Source of the DNA: Argentina anserina
Taxonomy: Eukaryota > Streptophyta > Magnoliopsida > Rosales > Rosaceae
Reading direction: 5' to 3'
Assembly: GCF_933775445.1 (NCBI RefSeq)
Contig: NC_065872.1
Location: 5,766,001-5,830,000 of the forward strand
Length of the DNA: 64,000 nt
Below, piece by piece: positions 10,952-20,732 of the stretch. The translations under genes and the position numbers were made by a program. How positions within the stretch are numbered: the stretch's first letter is position 1; each line of letters begins with the position of its first letter. The notes below the pieces were generated by a model. That model had not been told where the DNA came from. It was given only the letters and a program-made list of their open reading frames with translations, and did no database searches.

Positions 10952-11435
10952 TCCGATAGCTTTTCTATGTTTCGAGACTCACCAGATGTGCATTTGCATA
11001 AGAGAGCCATTTGCCTAAAGATCACTCTCCTGGTTTGCTCATATAAATAACTGATCGATTCTTGTTTCTGGTCTAACTTCTTTCACAAGTAATCTTCAAT
11101 TGTTGCCGATTGTATTTTCCAACTATGTGAGATATTTTAATCCTTTAACAAAGTTCATAGTTCATGTCGACGCATTGCCTAGAGATCTTGATATCTACTT
11201 CTTAACGTTTTCTACATTTATTATTCTAGCTAGTTCATAGTGGATTAGTGGTTTGTTATATACTTAAAGTTGTCTGTGTGTATTTATACATATGTTATGC
11301 TAGTGTAAAATATGTGTTCTACAAGTTGTAAGTCGGTGACTTAGTTTAGTATAAAGATGTATGCTGATGTAAAATAGTGTGTGTGAAAACCCCAGCTATC
11401 AATACAAACCTTTATTTCCTGTAAACAGCTCCTCT
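10952..11435. other. Upstream region of copy 3, no gene seen
   Basis: This is the former promoter side of copy 3 on the minus strand. It is AT-rich and I see no coding region. Solo LTR B begins just beyond it. Confidence 0.5.
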
Positions 11436-11440
11436 GTTGA

Positions 11441-14269
11441 TGTAATAACCCTAAATTTCAAACAATATTTGAGTTTGATTTGAATTCTATAAAATTGTGA
11501 AATTTAATTAGAATGGATGTGATTGGTTACAACGTTATGAAACGAGTAACGGATACGTTATCGGAACGTTTAATTCGAAAAACGTTACATTTCCGAACGA
11601 TTATATCGACTTTTATTCTGTCGCTCGGTTGCGAAAACTTTCTTCACGAAAGTTGTAGGGCTCGTCGATACGCGTTCGTGGACATGTGACACGTTCTAAT
11701 CGGATGATGCACGTAAAATTTATTAATGATAGAAGTTGTTTCCGATTTTGGAAACTAGTATAAATAGCTAATTATAGGAGTTAGAGTTTCCATTTCTGGA
11801 AACCCATACCCGCGCCTCCCTCTCCCTTTTTCTCTTCTCTCTCTCCCCGAAAACCTCTCCCTCTCCCTTCAGAAATTCCTCCAACCGATCCGGCGAACTC
11901 CGACCTCCGTGACTCTCACCGCCGATCCAGGGAGTGTCGCGCGACCCTCCGCAGTCGACCCCTAGGTCGACGCACCTCCTCGCGCCGTCGCGAGCCTTCG
12001 CGCTCCAACCCGAGGCCGCACTCTGTCGCCACAGTCGATCTCCGTCTCTAGCGACCTCCGGTGGTGCTCTAGCTTGTCGAGGTAAGGGTTTTGCATGGTT
12101 GATCGATCTGTGTGGTTGTTTTGTTGATTTGTGAGGTGTTGTTGTGGATCGAAAGGGGAAGGAGCGAAGAGAGAGGGGGGGGGAGACTCCGTCGCGTTGA
12201 GTGGCGCGTGTGGGGGTGTGAAGTAGTCTAGGGGCGGCGTGAGGCCGTGGGGAGGGAGAGGAGGAAGAAAAGGAGAGAAATGGGGTGGCGGTGGCGTGAT
12301 ACGCGCCGTTGGTGGCGTCGGCGCGTGAGCGCCACGCGCGGCCTGCCGGAGGTGGCGCGTGCACCCCACGCGCCGCCACGTGCGGCGGAGCGTGAATAGT
12401 ATACCATAAGGGTATTTTGGTAATTTACTGCGTACGGTAAATGTAAATGTAAATTTAATTTACGTACGGTAAATGTAAATTTAATTTTACGTACGGTAAA
12501 TGTAATTAAATTTTACGTACGGTAAATGTAAATATAAATTACTTTCAGTAATTGTAAAAAGTAATTTGTAAAAGGTAATTAGTAAATTTTATTTACTGAG
12601 ATTGTATTTACATTTAAATAGTATGTATACGTACAGAAATACGTAAATAGTATGTATATGTACAGAAATACGTAAATAGTGTGAATACGTACATTAATAC
12701 GTTTTATTTTGTGTATTTGTACAGTAATACATGAACAGTACTGTGAATAGTGACCGTGAATAGTAGCTGTGAACAGTAAATTCGTAAAACCGAAAATTGC
12801 TGAACAGTAACCGATTATTACTGTTTCGGCATTTAAAAGTTTACGAAATGTTTCTAAATCCTTTTCTTATCTTTTCAAGGTGATCTATAAAGCGAGGAAA
12901 TGAATTATCTTCGGAAATTGTGGGATTACGCTCGACTCGATAAGGTGAGTAAAATCTCACATTTTTAGGAATCTACCCTTGCGGTGATTCCAAGATTTTT
13001 GCAAGAGTTTTATATATTGAAATACGACATGTATATAATATAGTGGATTATATATATATTGTATAAATGGTAATAAGTACATATATATAAAGTTTGCTAC
13101 ATTATATACTGTTATGAATTCATTTGAAATAGGTCATCTCGATGACAAGTATGTGATTTTATTATGGAGTTTGTTAAACGTTTTGTCTTCGGACTTGTTG
13201 ATAAAATTATGACATGTATATGATATAGTGGATTATATATATATAGTATAAATGGTAAATAAATACATATATATAAAGTTTGCTACTAAATATACTGTTA
13301 TGATTTTATTGTGTTGATGTCATTTTAATGACAAGATTTTATCGAGCATGAAAATTTGGATTTGTACAATATGATGTGAGACTATTGTACGTGATTTAAC
13401 ATGGAGATTGTTAAAATGTGATTTGTCTTCGGACGTGATTTTTGGTACAATATGATGTGAGATTATTGTACGTGTGTGGCAAGTCGGAACCTAGTCTTTG
13501 GCCGGGCGAAAGTTACGATACAGTTAGAGCTCTAGCCTGTCTGCCTTAGTACTGCATGTGAGGTAACGGGTGGTTATCTGCTCATGGGTACTCATATTGT
13601 TTTGGATGTTAGGCAGCGGGTGGCTATCCAATATCGGCGGTGTATTACGAGAGGGGTAACAGATGTGTACCAGCGTTCTTGGTACCCGTATTATAAATGC
13701 ATTTGGGTAACCAGAAGGGTTACTTAATTTTCTCATGAGTGTTTCATTTCATATTCCTTTGGGACAACCAGATGGGCTGTCCATTGACTCATGAGGGCAT
13801 TTATATTTGTTGATTTGTGATTTTTCGTATATTTTGATATGCGAATTATATTTTGATTTTACTCATACGAGCTATAAGCTTACCGGGTTTGTGTTTACAA
13901 TCCCGGTGCACCAATTTGATGGTGTAGGGGATAATTCCGCAGGTGCTGATTAGTGGAGATCGAGCGACGACTCCGGAGGCTCGAAGTCGTTCGTATCCTA
14001 CTTGTGGTGAGGTTTTTAGCGTGGATTTGTGTGTGAGAATTGGTGTGGTTTTATTTGTGAGATTTGTGAGTGATTGTGAGGATTATTATATTTCCATTCA
14101 TGTATGGATTATAAATTTGTGTTGTAATAATTGGTTTGTCTGAGTTGTATTGAGAACTCAAAATTGATCCGCTGTGACATTTTAATGATTTCGATTTCAT
14201 TGAGATTATTTTGTGTTTAACGACTTTAGAATTTTGAGTTTTTAAGCTCGAAATTTTGGGGTCGTTACA
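11441..14269 (+). mobile_element. Solo LTR B (2.83 kb), same family as A
   Basis: Starts TGTAATAACCC and ends GGGTCGTTACA, with a perfect 5-bp target duplication GTTGA at 11436-11440 and 14270-14274. It is collinear with LTR A: TATA-like GTATAAATAG near 11758, GC-rich leader, TACGGTAAATGTAAAT repeats (about 12427-12560), and a tandem duplication near 13021-13390. It has only one copy of the unit that A has three times near 9225-9330. No internal region remains. Confidence 0.88.
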
Positions 14270-14274
14270 GTTGA

Positions 14275-14635
14275 GAACCTTCAATAAAGTTTACCTAAAC
14301 AGTAAACCCCAATCTCCCAATTTCCAAATACAGATCTCCTAATCCTATAAAAAAAACTAACAGTTCGTGAGCCAAAGTTGGTAGAAACTGACTCGGACTA
14401 TCCGACATGTCTACTTATAAGGTGGTTGAGCTTGAGCTTTAACAAATACTGTACGAACACACTTCAAACTAGAACTAAACTAAACTAAAAAAAAAAAGTT
14501 TCTCAAAAAAAAAAAACTACCAATTTTACGTATTCTTGAAAATTTCAGACGCATTGTTATCTGGTTTCTGCCTCTTTGCATTCCCTGTTTCTTTAACCCC
14601 CATTTCAGAACTTGATTCAGTCCTCATGGCCAACC
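14275..14635. other. Downstream region of copy 4 with a relic of the old C-terminus
   Basis: There is no separate gene. Read on the minus strand, 14519-14580 still resembles the ancestral family tail (AKRQKPDNNASEI...), but it now lies past the stop of copy 4. Two A-runs occur near 14488-14515. Confidence 0.55.
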
Positions 14636-16336
14636 CTATCTTCTTCGTTTTCCACTTCCAACTTGAGAGATACCAAATCTCTTCCCCAGCTTTCTAAAAA
14701 ATTTGGTCATGTTGTTATCAGTTGTTCTTGGCTTTGGTGTATCAGTGATTCTCTGACTCTTTGCTTTTGGAATTTCAGTAATCTCTATTTGCTGCCTCGT
14801 TGCTTTTGGAATTTCAATCTCTGTTTTCTGCCTCTTTGCAATGGGAATTTCAGTCATCTCTATTTGCTGCCCCGTTGCTTTTGGAATTTCAATCTCTGTT
14901 TTCTGCCTCTTTGCTTTTGGAATTTCAGTGTCCTTGTTCCCTTCATCCGCGATCACTATTACTTTGCTCTCGGCCCTCTTGCGTTTAAGTAAATTGACAA
15001 CACCTTCAAGAGCATGATCAGCATCATGACCATCACCCCCATTTCGCATAAGCTCCTCGCAAACCTCTGCAGGGGTGATGTTTGTGCTCTGCATCAAACC
15101 TTCAATTTCTTGACACAGGTGATGTTCCCTGGTGTCCTGAATGCCGAGGTAGTTTGAGGCTAAGGTCTCAAACCCTCTTGGAGTGCAATACGACATATTA
15201 ATGTGCATGTCCATTCGACCCGGCCTCAACAATGCAGGGTCTATCCGCTCCTTGTGGTTGGTGGTGAACACGATAATCCTCTCATCTCCACACCCTGACC
15301 AGAGACCATCGACAATATTCAGTAGACCAGAGAGCGTAAATTTGGCTTCGGAAACCATAAGCTTCTTCTCTGCTGATTCCCGGTTTACGGATCCCTTGCT
15401 GCAATCAATATCCTCAAACACCACAATAGAACGATTTGTAGTAGACATCAAGGCTTTCCTCAACTCGTCATTGCTGGAAATACTTGTTAGTTCCAAGTCG
15501 TAAACATTAAAACGGAGATGATTAGCCATGGCTGCAACCAAGCTGGACTTTCCGGTACCGGGTGGACCATACAACAAGTAACCTCTCTTCCAAGGTTTGC
15601 CTACTCTCTTATAGAACTCCCTCCCCTTGACAAACTTGTCCAAATCCTCTATGATCATCCTCTTCAACTCCGGCTCCATCGCTATTGTCTCAAAAGTAGC
15701 AGGGTGTTCAAGATCTAGGCAACTCCAATTGCCACGAGTAGTAGCGGTGTTGTGAATGGAACGTTTAACGTTGTAACTATAAAACTTCAGACCCTTGTCT
15801 GCAGCCTGAGCCAACACATAAGGGATGTACGAGTCCATCACCTTGTCTTTGTATTTCTTGTGGAATGTTAGCTCAATGCGGGGACGCTGATCAGTACTGT
15901 GGTGATGGTCTTCACCATCGCCACATTCCTGGTCATCATCGGAAGGGAAGATCATGCGCCACTTCACTTTAATGTTTTCGAAAGTGTCGTTGATTTCTTG
16001 AGAGGTGGTAACAGCAAGTCTGGGGGTCTTTTGGTCAGGTGTTTTGGTGGTTTGGAAAACTAGGGTTTTCGGACTGATCTTGAAGGTGAGGTAGACCTCA
16101 GCAGCATCATAGAGTTGGTTACGCTGAGCCGTTACGGATGAGGAGCGGCGTTGGCCACAACTGTCGATGAGGAGAGTTATGTGATTAGCTTCAGAGTCTA
16201 GGAGGTGGTTGATGCTTGATTTTAAGCATTTGAATGATGCCTGAAGCATGAACACGTAACCAGCATAGGGGGCATAGGCCGAGAAAAAGGATGACATTGT
16301 TGTGGGCATCAATGCTTGCAAATTCTGATAAGCCAT
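14636..16336 (-). CDS. AAA-ATPase copy 4 (BCS1-like, AATP1/ASD type), the only open copy
   Basis: A 566-residue BCS1-like AAA-ATPase in a single exon. An N-terminal hydrophobic anchor lies at about 15-33, followed by the plant AAA-associated domain (about 35-170). Walker A GPPGTGKS is at 257-264, Walker B IVVFEDIDC at 304-312, sensor TTN at 358-360 and LLRPGRMD at 369-376. Family knowledge: membrane-anchored ATPases of mitochondria or ER, often stress- or salicylate-responsive. Unusually for this cluster it lacks the intron of copies 1, 2 and 5, joined exactly at AKFTLSGLL. About 13 residues are missing just after the anchor and about five near 178 compared with its paralogues. The C-terminus carries a 25-residue Lys-rich repeat array (471-545). 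It could be functional, but these changes could also mark early decay. Confidence 0.9.
   Translation of the reverse strand: MAYQNLQALMPTTMSSFFSAYAPYAGYVFMLQASFKCLKSSINHLLDSEANHITLLIDSCGQRRSSSVTAQRNQLYDAAEVYLTFKISPKTLVFQTTKTPDQKTPRLAVTTSQEINDTFENIKVKWRMIFPSDDDQECGDGEDHHHSTDQRPRIELTFHKKYKDKVMDSYIPYVLAQAADKGLKFYSYNVKRSIHNTATTRGNWSCLDLEHPATFETIAMEPELKRMIIEDLDKFVKGREFYKRVGKPWKRGYLLYGPPGTGKSSLVAAMANHLRFNVYDLELTSISSNDELRKALMSTTNRSIVVFEDIDCSKGSVNRESAEKKLMVSEAKFTLSGLLNIVDGLWSGCGDERIIVFTTNHKERIDPALLRPGRMDMHINMSYCTPRGFETLASNYLGIQDTREHHLCQEIEGLMQSTNITPAEVCEELMRNGGDGHDADHALEGVVNLLKRKRAESKVIVIADEGNKDTEIPKAKRQKTEIEIPKATGQQIEMTEIPIAKRQKTEIEIPKATRQQIEITEIPKAKSQRITDTPKPRTTDNNMTKFFRKLGKRFGISQVGSGKRRR
14702..14926 (-). 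repeat. 75-bp coding minisatellite in the tail of copy 4
   Basis: Three 25-codon units encode EIPKAKRQKTEIEIPKAT-type sequence (residues 471-495, 496-520 and a diverged 521-545). The other copies have a single AKRQK segment, so the array grew in this copy only. Confidence 0.82.
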
Positions 16337-16624
16337 CTTCGACAGCCTTTGCTTAGGGAACAGGGCGATGCTTTTGGTTTGTTAATAACTCTACAGATGG
16401 AGAAGGCCGATGTTTATATTGAGAAATCGGCTAGGAAACAAAAACCGAAAAGAACACAAATTTAAATGAAATAAGGACTGCCTGGTTGTGGAGTCTTAAT
16501 TATACAAGTCAAGTTGAAGTATCTTATGAAATTCTACATAACAAACGGATTAATGAAGTCTATAAATTAGCTCAACTAAGCTCTCTTTGATCATTTTCCC
16601 CCTTTCGGCATTAACCAATCCTGA

Positions 16625-17693
16625 TCAATCATACAGTTTAACAGAAACTCGAGTGATTTGCCATGGGTCAATTTGAATAAGATGTTGGGAGATACTCTCA
16701 TCTTCCTCTCCAGTCTCTATTTTGCTTAGAGCTCGTTTTTTGAAAGATGATTTCTAACTTATAAAGTCTTACAAGAGATCTTTAGTCTGGTTCAGTCTCA
16801 AAAAAGTTTGGCCAATGTTTTTGAATTCTTTACATTGAAGTGTTGGTGATGGTAAGAGGATATCTTTTTGGCAAGATAATTGGTTGGGTGAGCCTTTTGC
16901 TACTAGTGTTGGAGTAAGTGGCTCTATTCCACTTCATGCTAAGATGAATGATGTTATTGTTGATTCTCATTGGGTTCTCCCAGCAGATTTTATTTTTTCA
17001 TTCTCTCAAGCAGCAGAAAAAATTGAACGCGTTGCTCTGCCTGATGCAGACACATCTGACTCTCTTTTATGGCCGCACTCCTTCTCAAGAATTTTGATGA
17101 TGCTTTACAACGGCGAGGTTTTTCACTTCCATCTCGTTGCTCCTTTTGTGGAAGTCATGCAAAATCGGGTACACATCTTCTTTTACATTGTTCTGAAATT
17201 GTGGCTTTATGGAAATGGGTTTGCCTTCTATTTTCTCATTCATTCTCGCCTTGGGGTACCATTGATGAAGTGTTTAATGGTGTTGGTGTTTCAGCGTTCC
17301 CAAAACCTAAACGTCAACTTTAGTTTCTAGTCTCTTGTAATCTAATTTGGTTTATTTAGATCACTAGAAATCTGGTGCGTTTCGAAGGTAAGATTTTTAA
17401 TATGTTGGAAGCCCAACGTCATCTTTTGGAATTGTTCAGAGAGTCTGCTTTGCATTCTTTTCATCATTTTAAGAAGCATCACGAGATGTCTATTTTTTCT
17501 ATTCTTGGTATCTCACAACTGTGTGCCAATGCTACCAGCTTCATCCCGCGCTGAGGGTTTGCTATTTGATAGGGTTTTTATATCTATGTTTTTGCATGTG
17601 TAGGTGTACACATGCCGGATTGAGATTTTATTTATCCTCTTTGTTGGAATTTATCAGACATAGGAGATCAGGTTTTTTTGCCAAAAAAAAAAA
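16625..17693 (+). mobile_element. Decayed 5'-truncated LINE (non-LTR retrotransposon)
   Basis: From about 16850 the plus strand encodes GDGKRISFWQDNWLGEP, a typical plant LINE segment after the reverse transcriptase. It is followed in another frame by a zinc-binding zf-RVT segment (CSFCG...THLLLHC...W, about 17130-17230) and then a C-terminal block to about 17555. Frameshifts and stops separate these parts. The 3' UTR carries the GGTGTACACATGCC block and ends in a run of A at 17682-17693. The 5' end is missing and its boundary is approximate. I found no clear target duplication. Confidence 0.82.
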
Positions 17694-17917
17694 AGACTTG
17701 TACATATATGTGTTAATATGATGCTTCCCACGCACACAGTCTTACTAATTAACAATGTTTAATTACGTTTCAAGAAAAAAAAGTTTGATTAAATTAACTA
17801 ATAATTGAAGCCATACGGGTATGGGGTTGTTGGTACATGCATGAGAGAGATCTTGGTTTAAGATTGTATTCCTTATTAATCTTCTTCAATCTATATCCAT
17901 CGACCATAAAGAAAATT

Positions 17918-18052
17918 TGTTGGCGTGAATTCGGCCAGGATTCACGGCCCGTGATTCCTTCCATGAATCACGGAGTAATTAGTGGTAGAATTAGCTTATA
18001 TAATCAAGTAGAACCTGTGTATGAATTATTAAGCAATAGTAATAATCTTTCA
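17918..18052 (+). repeat. 5' LTR of the copia element
   Basis: 135-bp LTR ending in TTTCA directly before the primer-binding site. It is collinear with 20510-20654 apart from a roughly 10-bp indel and several substitutions. Confidence 0.87.
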
Positions 18053-18178
18053 ACTTGGTATCAGAGCCTCCGTGTTCTGTTTTTTTTTTCTGGGTATTTT
18101 TCCCGTTTTTTTTCGGCCGGTTACACCGCTGCCTCCTCCCCTCCGGCGCTCCCTCACCGCTGCCTTCCGGCGCTCCCC

Positions 18179-18318
18179 GACGTCGCCGTTCACCTGAGCC
18201 AAGCCCGACGTCGCCGTTCACCTGAGCCAAGCCCGACGTCGCCGTTCACCTGAGCCAAGCCCGACGTCGCCGTTCACCTGAGCCAAGCCCGACGTCGCCG
18301 TTCACCTGAGCCAAGCCC
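18179..18318 (+). repeat. Five perfect 28-bp tandem repeats in the copia leader
   Basis: Units start GACGTCGCCG and end CCAAGCCC at 18179, 18207, 18235, 18263 and 18291, with a partial sixth unit. They look identical to each other, which suggests recent expansion. Confidence 0.9.
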
Positions 18319-18511
18319 GACGTCGCCGAACTCCTCTGCTGCTCTCCGACGCAGCTCGACCCGACGTCGTCCTCTCTCCGCCGCTCTTGCTCTCTCCGCC
18401 GCTGCTGCTGTCTCCCCGCCCCGACGTCGCTTGCCGCTCCTCAGTCGCCGGTGCTATCATCCCCCTACCCGGAAGTACTATGTCATTATGGATGTTACCT
18501 TTTTTTAGAAC

Positions 18512-20505
18512 ATGAGTTATTTTACCTCTTCTGATACTGCTCTTCAGTGGGAGAATTCATATTTTGAAGAGCTGTATCATGGAGAAGGGGAGACAAGTAA
18601 GCCAGTCGATATGGTAACAGGTTCTGTTGAGATTACCAATGTGACAGCTACACAGGCACCACCGGAGGTCGTCACTCGAGAGATTCAAGCACCAGAAGAT
18701 GATAACACAACTCCCCCTCATGTCTCCCATACAACTGTTTATACCCCTGACCAATGCTCTTCTGGTACAGAAGATCACTCATATGAGGTTAGTCATAGTA
18801 GACAATATGTTTTGCCAAATAGGTCTACTCTGGGGCAACCAACAAAACAATATGAACCTACCCTTCAGACTAAAGCCAAGTATCATTTGGCAAATTTTAT
18901 ATCTACCAAAAGATTATATAAGTCATATGAGTCATTTGTGAATCAAATATCTACTGTATCAGTACCTAACAAAGTGCAGGATGCATTGGGAGATCGAAAA
19001 TGGAGGAAAGCAATGGAGGAAGAGATGGAAGCATTACAAAAGAACAATACTTGGGAGCTTGTACCTCCACCATATGGCAAGAAGACTGTAGGATGTCGTT
19101 GGGTGTTTATAGTGAAGCATAATCCAGATGGGTCAGTAAGCCGGTATAAAGCACGACTAGTAGCAAAGGGGTTCACCCAAACATATGGCATAGACTATGA
19201 TAAGACATTTGCACCTGTTACAAAAATAAATATTATTTGGGTATTGCTCTCTGTCGTTGCTAACTTGAACTGGCCACTTAGGCAGTTTGATGTTAAAAAT
19301 GCATTCCTTCATGGAGAACTAACAGAGGAAGTATACATGAATCTTCCGCCTGGATATGTGGCCACTTCTCCAACTACCTCTGTATGCAAATTGAGAAAGT
19401 CTTTATATGGTCTTAAACAGTCACCTCGTGCTTGGTTTGGAAGATTCTCACAATTCATGAGGAAAATTGGCTACAAACAGAGTAATTCAGACCACACGTT
19501 ATTTCTCAAACATCAACAACAAAAGGTAACAACCTTAATTATATATGTTGATGATATGGTAGTTACTGGGAATGATACTGTTGAGGTGGATAGATTACAT
19601 AAACAGCTTGCCAAAGAGTTTGAGATGAATGATCTAGGTACACTCAAGTACTTCTTAGGCATTGAAGTAGCCCGGGAAAATGAAGGTATCTATCTTTGTC
19701 AGAGGAAGTACATTCTTGATCTTCTAACAAAGACAAGTATGTTGGACTGCACTCCCATTGATACTCCTATTGAGCAGAACCATCGGTTAGCAGAGTACCT
19801 AGATCAAGTCCCTACTGAAAAAACTCGTTATCAGAGGCTAGTTAGACGCCTAATTTATCTATCACATACCAGACCAGATGTTGCGTATGCAGTGAGTGTA
19901 GTGAGTCAGTTCATACATAATCCCAGTGAGGACCACATGGATGCTGTTGTAAGGAGTTTGAGGTACTTAAAATCAGCTCCGGGGGAGAGGAGTAATGTTC
20001 TCTAATCACAATAATATCCTCGAAATTTGTGGCTTCACAGATGCAGACTAGGCTGGAAATATCACAGATCGGAGATCCACATCAGGGTACTTTACCTTTG
20101 TTGGGGGTAATCTTGTTACATGGAAGAGTAAGAAACAAAATGTGGTAGCACGATCTAGTGCTGAAGCAGAATACAGAGGTATGGCTCAGGGAGTGTGCGA
20201 ATTGTATGGCTTAGAAGTTTGCTACAAGATTTGGGTATTAAGCCTAAATGTGCTATGCATATGTACTGTGACAACAAGGCAGCCATTGATATTTCTCATA
20301 ATCATGTGCAACATGATCGTACAAAACATGTGGAGGTTGATCGTCACTTTATAAAAGAGAAGCTAGACGCGAAGATCATCAGTTTTCATTTTGTTTCTAC
20401 AGAAGAGCAACTTGCCGATATGCTCGCAAAAGGAGTGTCTAAAAAGACCTTTTATGATTCACTTAGCAAGTTGGGCATGGTTGATATGTATGCACCAACT
20501 TGGGG
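18512..20505 (+). pseudogene. Copia pol remnant: reverse transcriptase and RNase H
   Basis: The open part (18512-20005) encodes a Ty1/copia reverse transcriptase: NTWELVPPP, CRWVFIVKHN, RYKARLVAKGF, FDVKNAFLHG, SLYGLKQSPRAW and the catalytic YVDD (near 19545) are all visible. After RYLKSAPG (about 19980) the frame shifts. A TAG interrupts DAD-AGN near 20050, and the RNase H part (SSAEAEYRGMA, then YCDNKAAIDISHN and ADMLAKG) shifts frame again near 20200. This enzyme cannot be made whole. No gag, protease or integrase motif precedes it. Confidence 0.9.
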
Positions 20506-20509
20506 GGAG

Positions 20510-20654
20510 TGTCGGCGTGAATTCGGTCGGGAATCACGGCTCGTGATTCCCTCCGTGAATCACAGAGTAATTAGTGGAAGAATAGTGATAGAATTAGTCT
20601 ATATAATCAAGTAGAACCTGTGTATGAATTATTAAGCAATAGCAATAATATTTC
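20510..20654 (+). repeat. 3' LTR of the copia element
   Basis: 145-bp LTR after the purine tract, sharing TGTCGGCGTGAATTCGG and AATTATTAAGCAATAG with the 5' LTR. The sequence after its end does not repeat that before the 5' LTR. Confidence 0.87.
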
Positions 20655-20732
20655 AACTAAACTCAATTCAGAGGACCATATATATGCGAGTCTTTTAAAG
20701 TAAACGATCGAAGTAGAAGAATACATGCAAGA

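Larger units (their letters stand above)
17918..20654 (+). mobile_element. Ty1/copia retrotransposon, internally deleted
   Basis: The 5' LTR (17918-18052, TGTTGGCG start) is followed by a primer-binding site TGGTATCAGAGCC (18056-18068). The purine tract CTTGGGGGGAG (about 20499-20509) precedes the 3' LTR (20510-20654, TGTCGGCG start). Between them are a GC-rich leader with five 28-bp repeats, then reverse transcriptase and RNase H coding. Gag, protease and integrase are absent. The flanks AAATT and ACTAA do not match, so the element has no visible target duplication. Confidence 0.9.

Noticed and set aside
11768..12379. 203-codon minus-strand open frame in solo LTR B
   Set aside because: It is low-complexity and Arg/Pro-rich from GC-rich leader DNA, and is not conserved in LTR A.
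16884..17330. 148-codon frame in the LINE
   Set aside because: Only its first part is the real LINE frame. The second half is a shadow; the zinc-finger part is in another frame.
18179..18318. CRISPR-like array of 28-bp repeats
   Set aside because: The units are directly adjacent with no spacers, in a plant retrotransposon leader.
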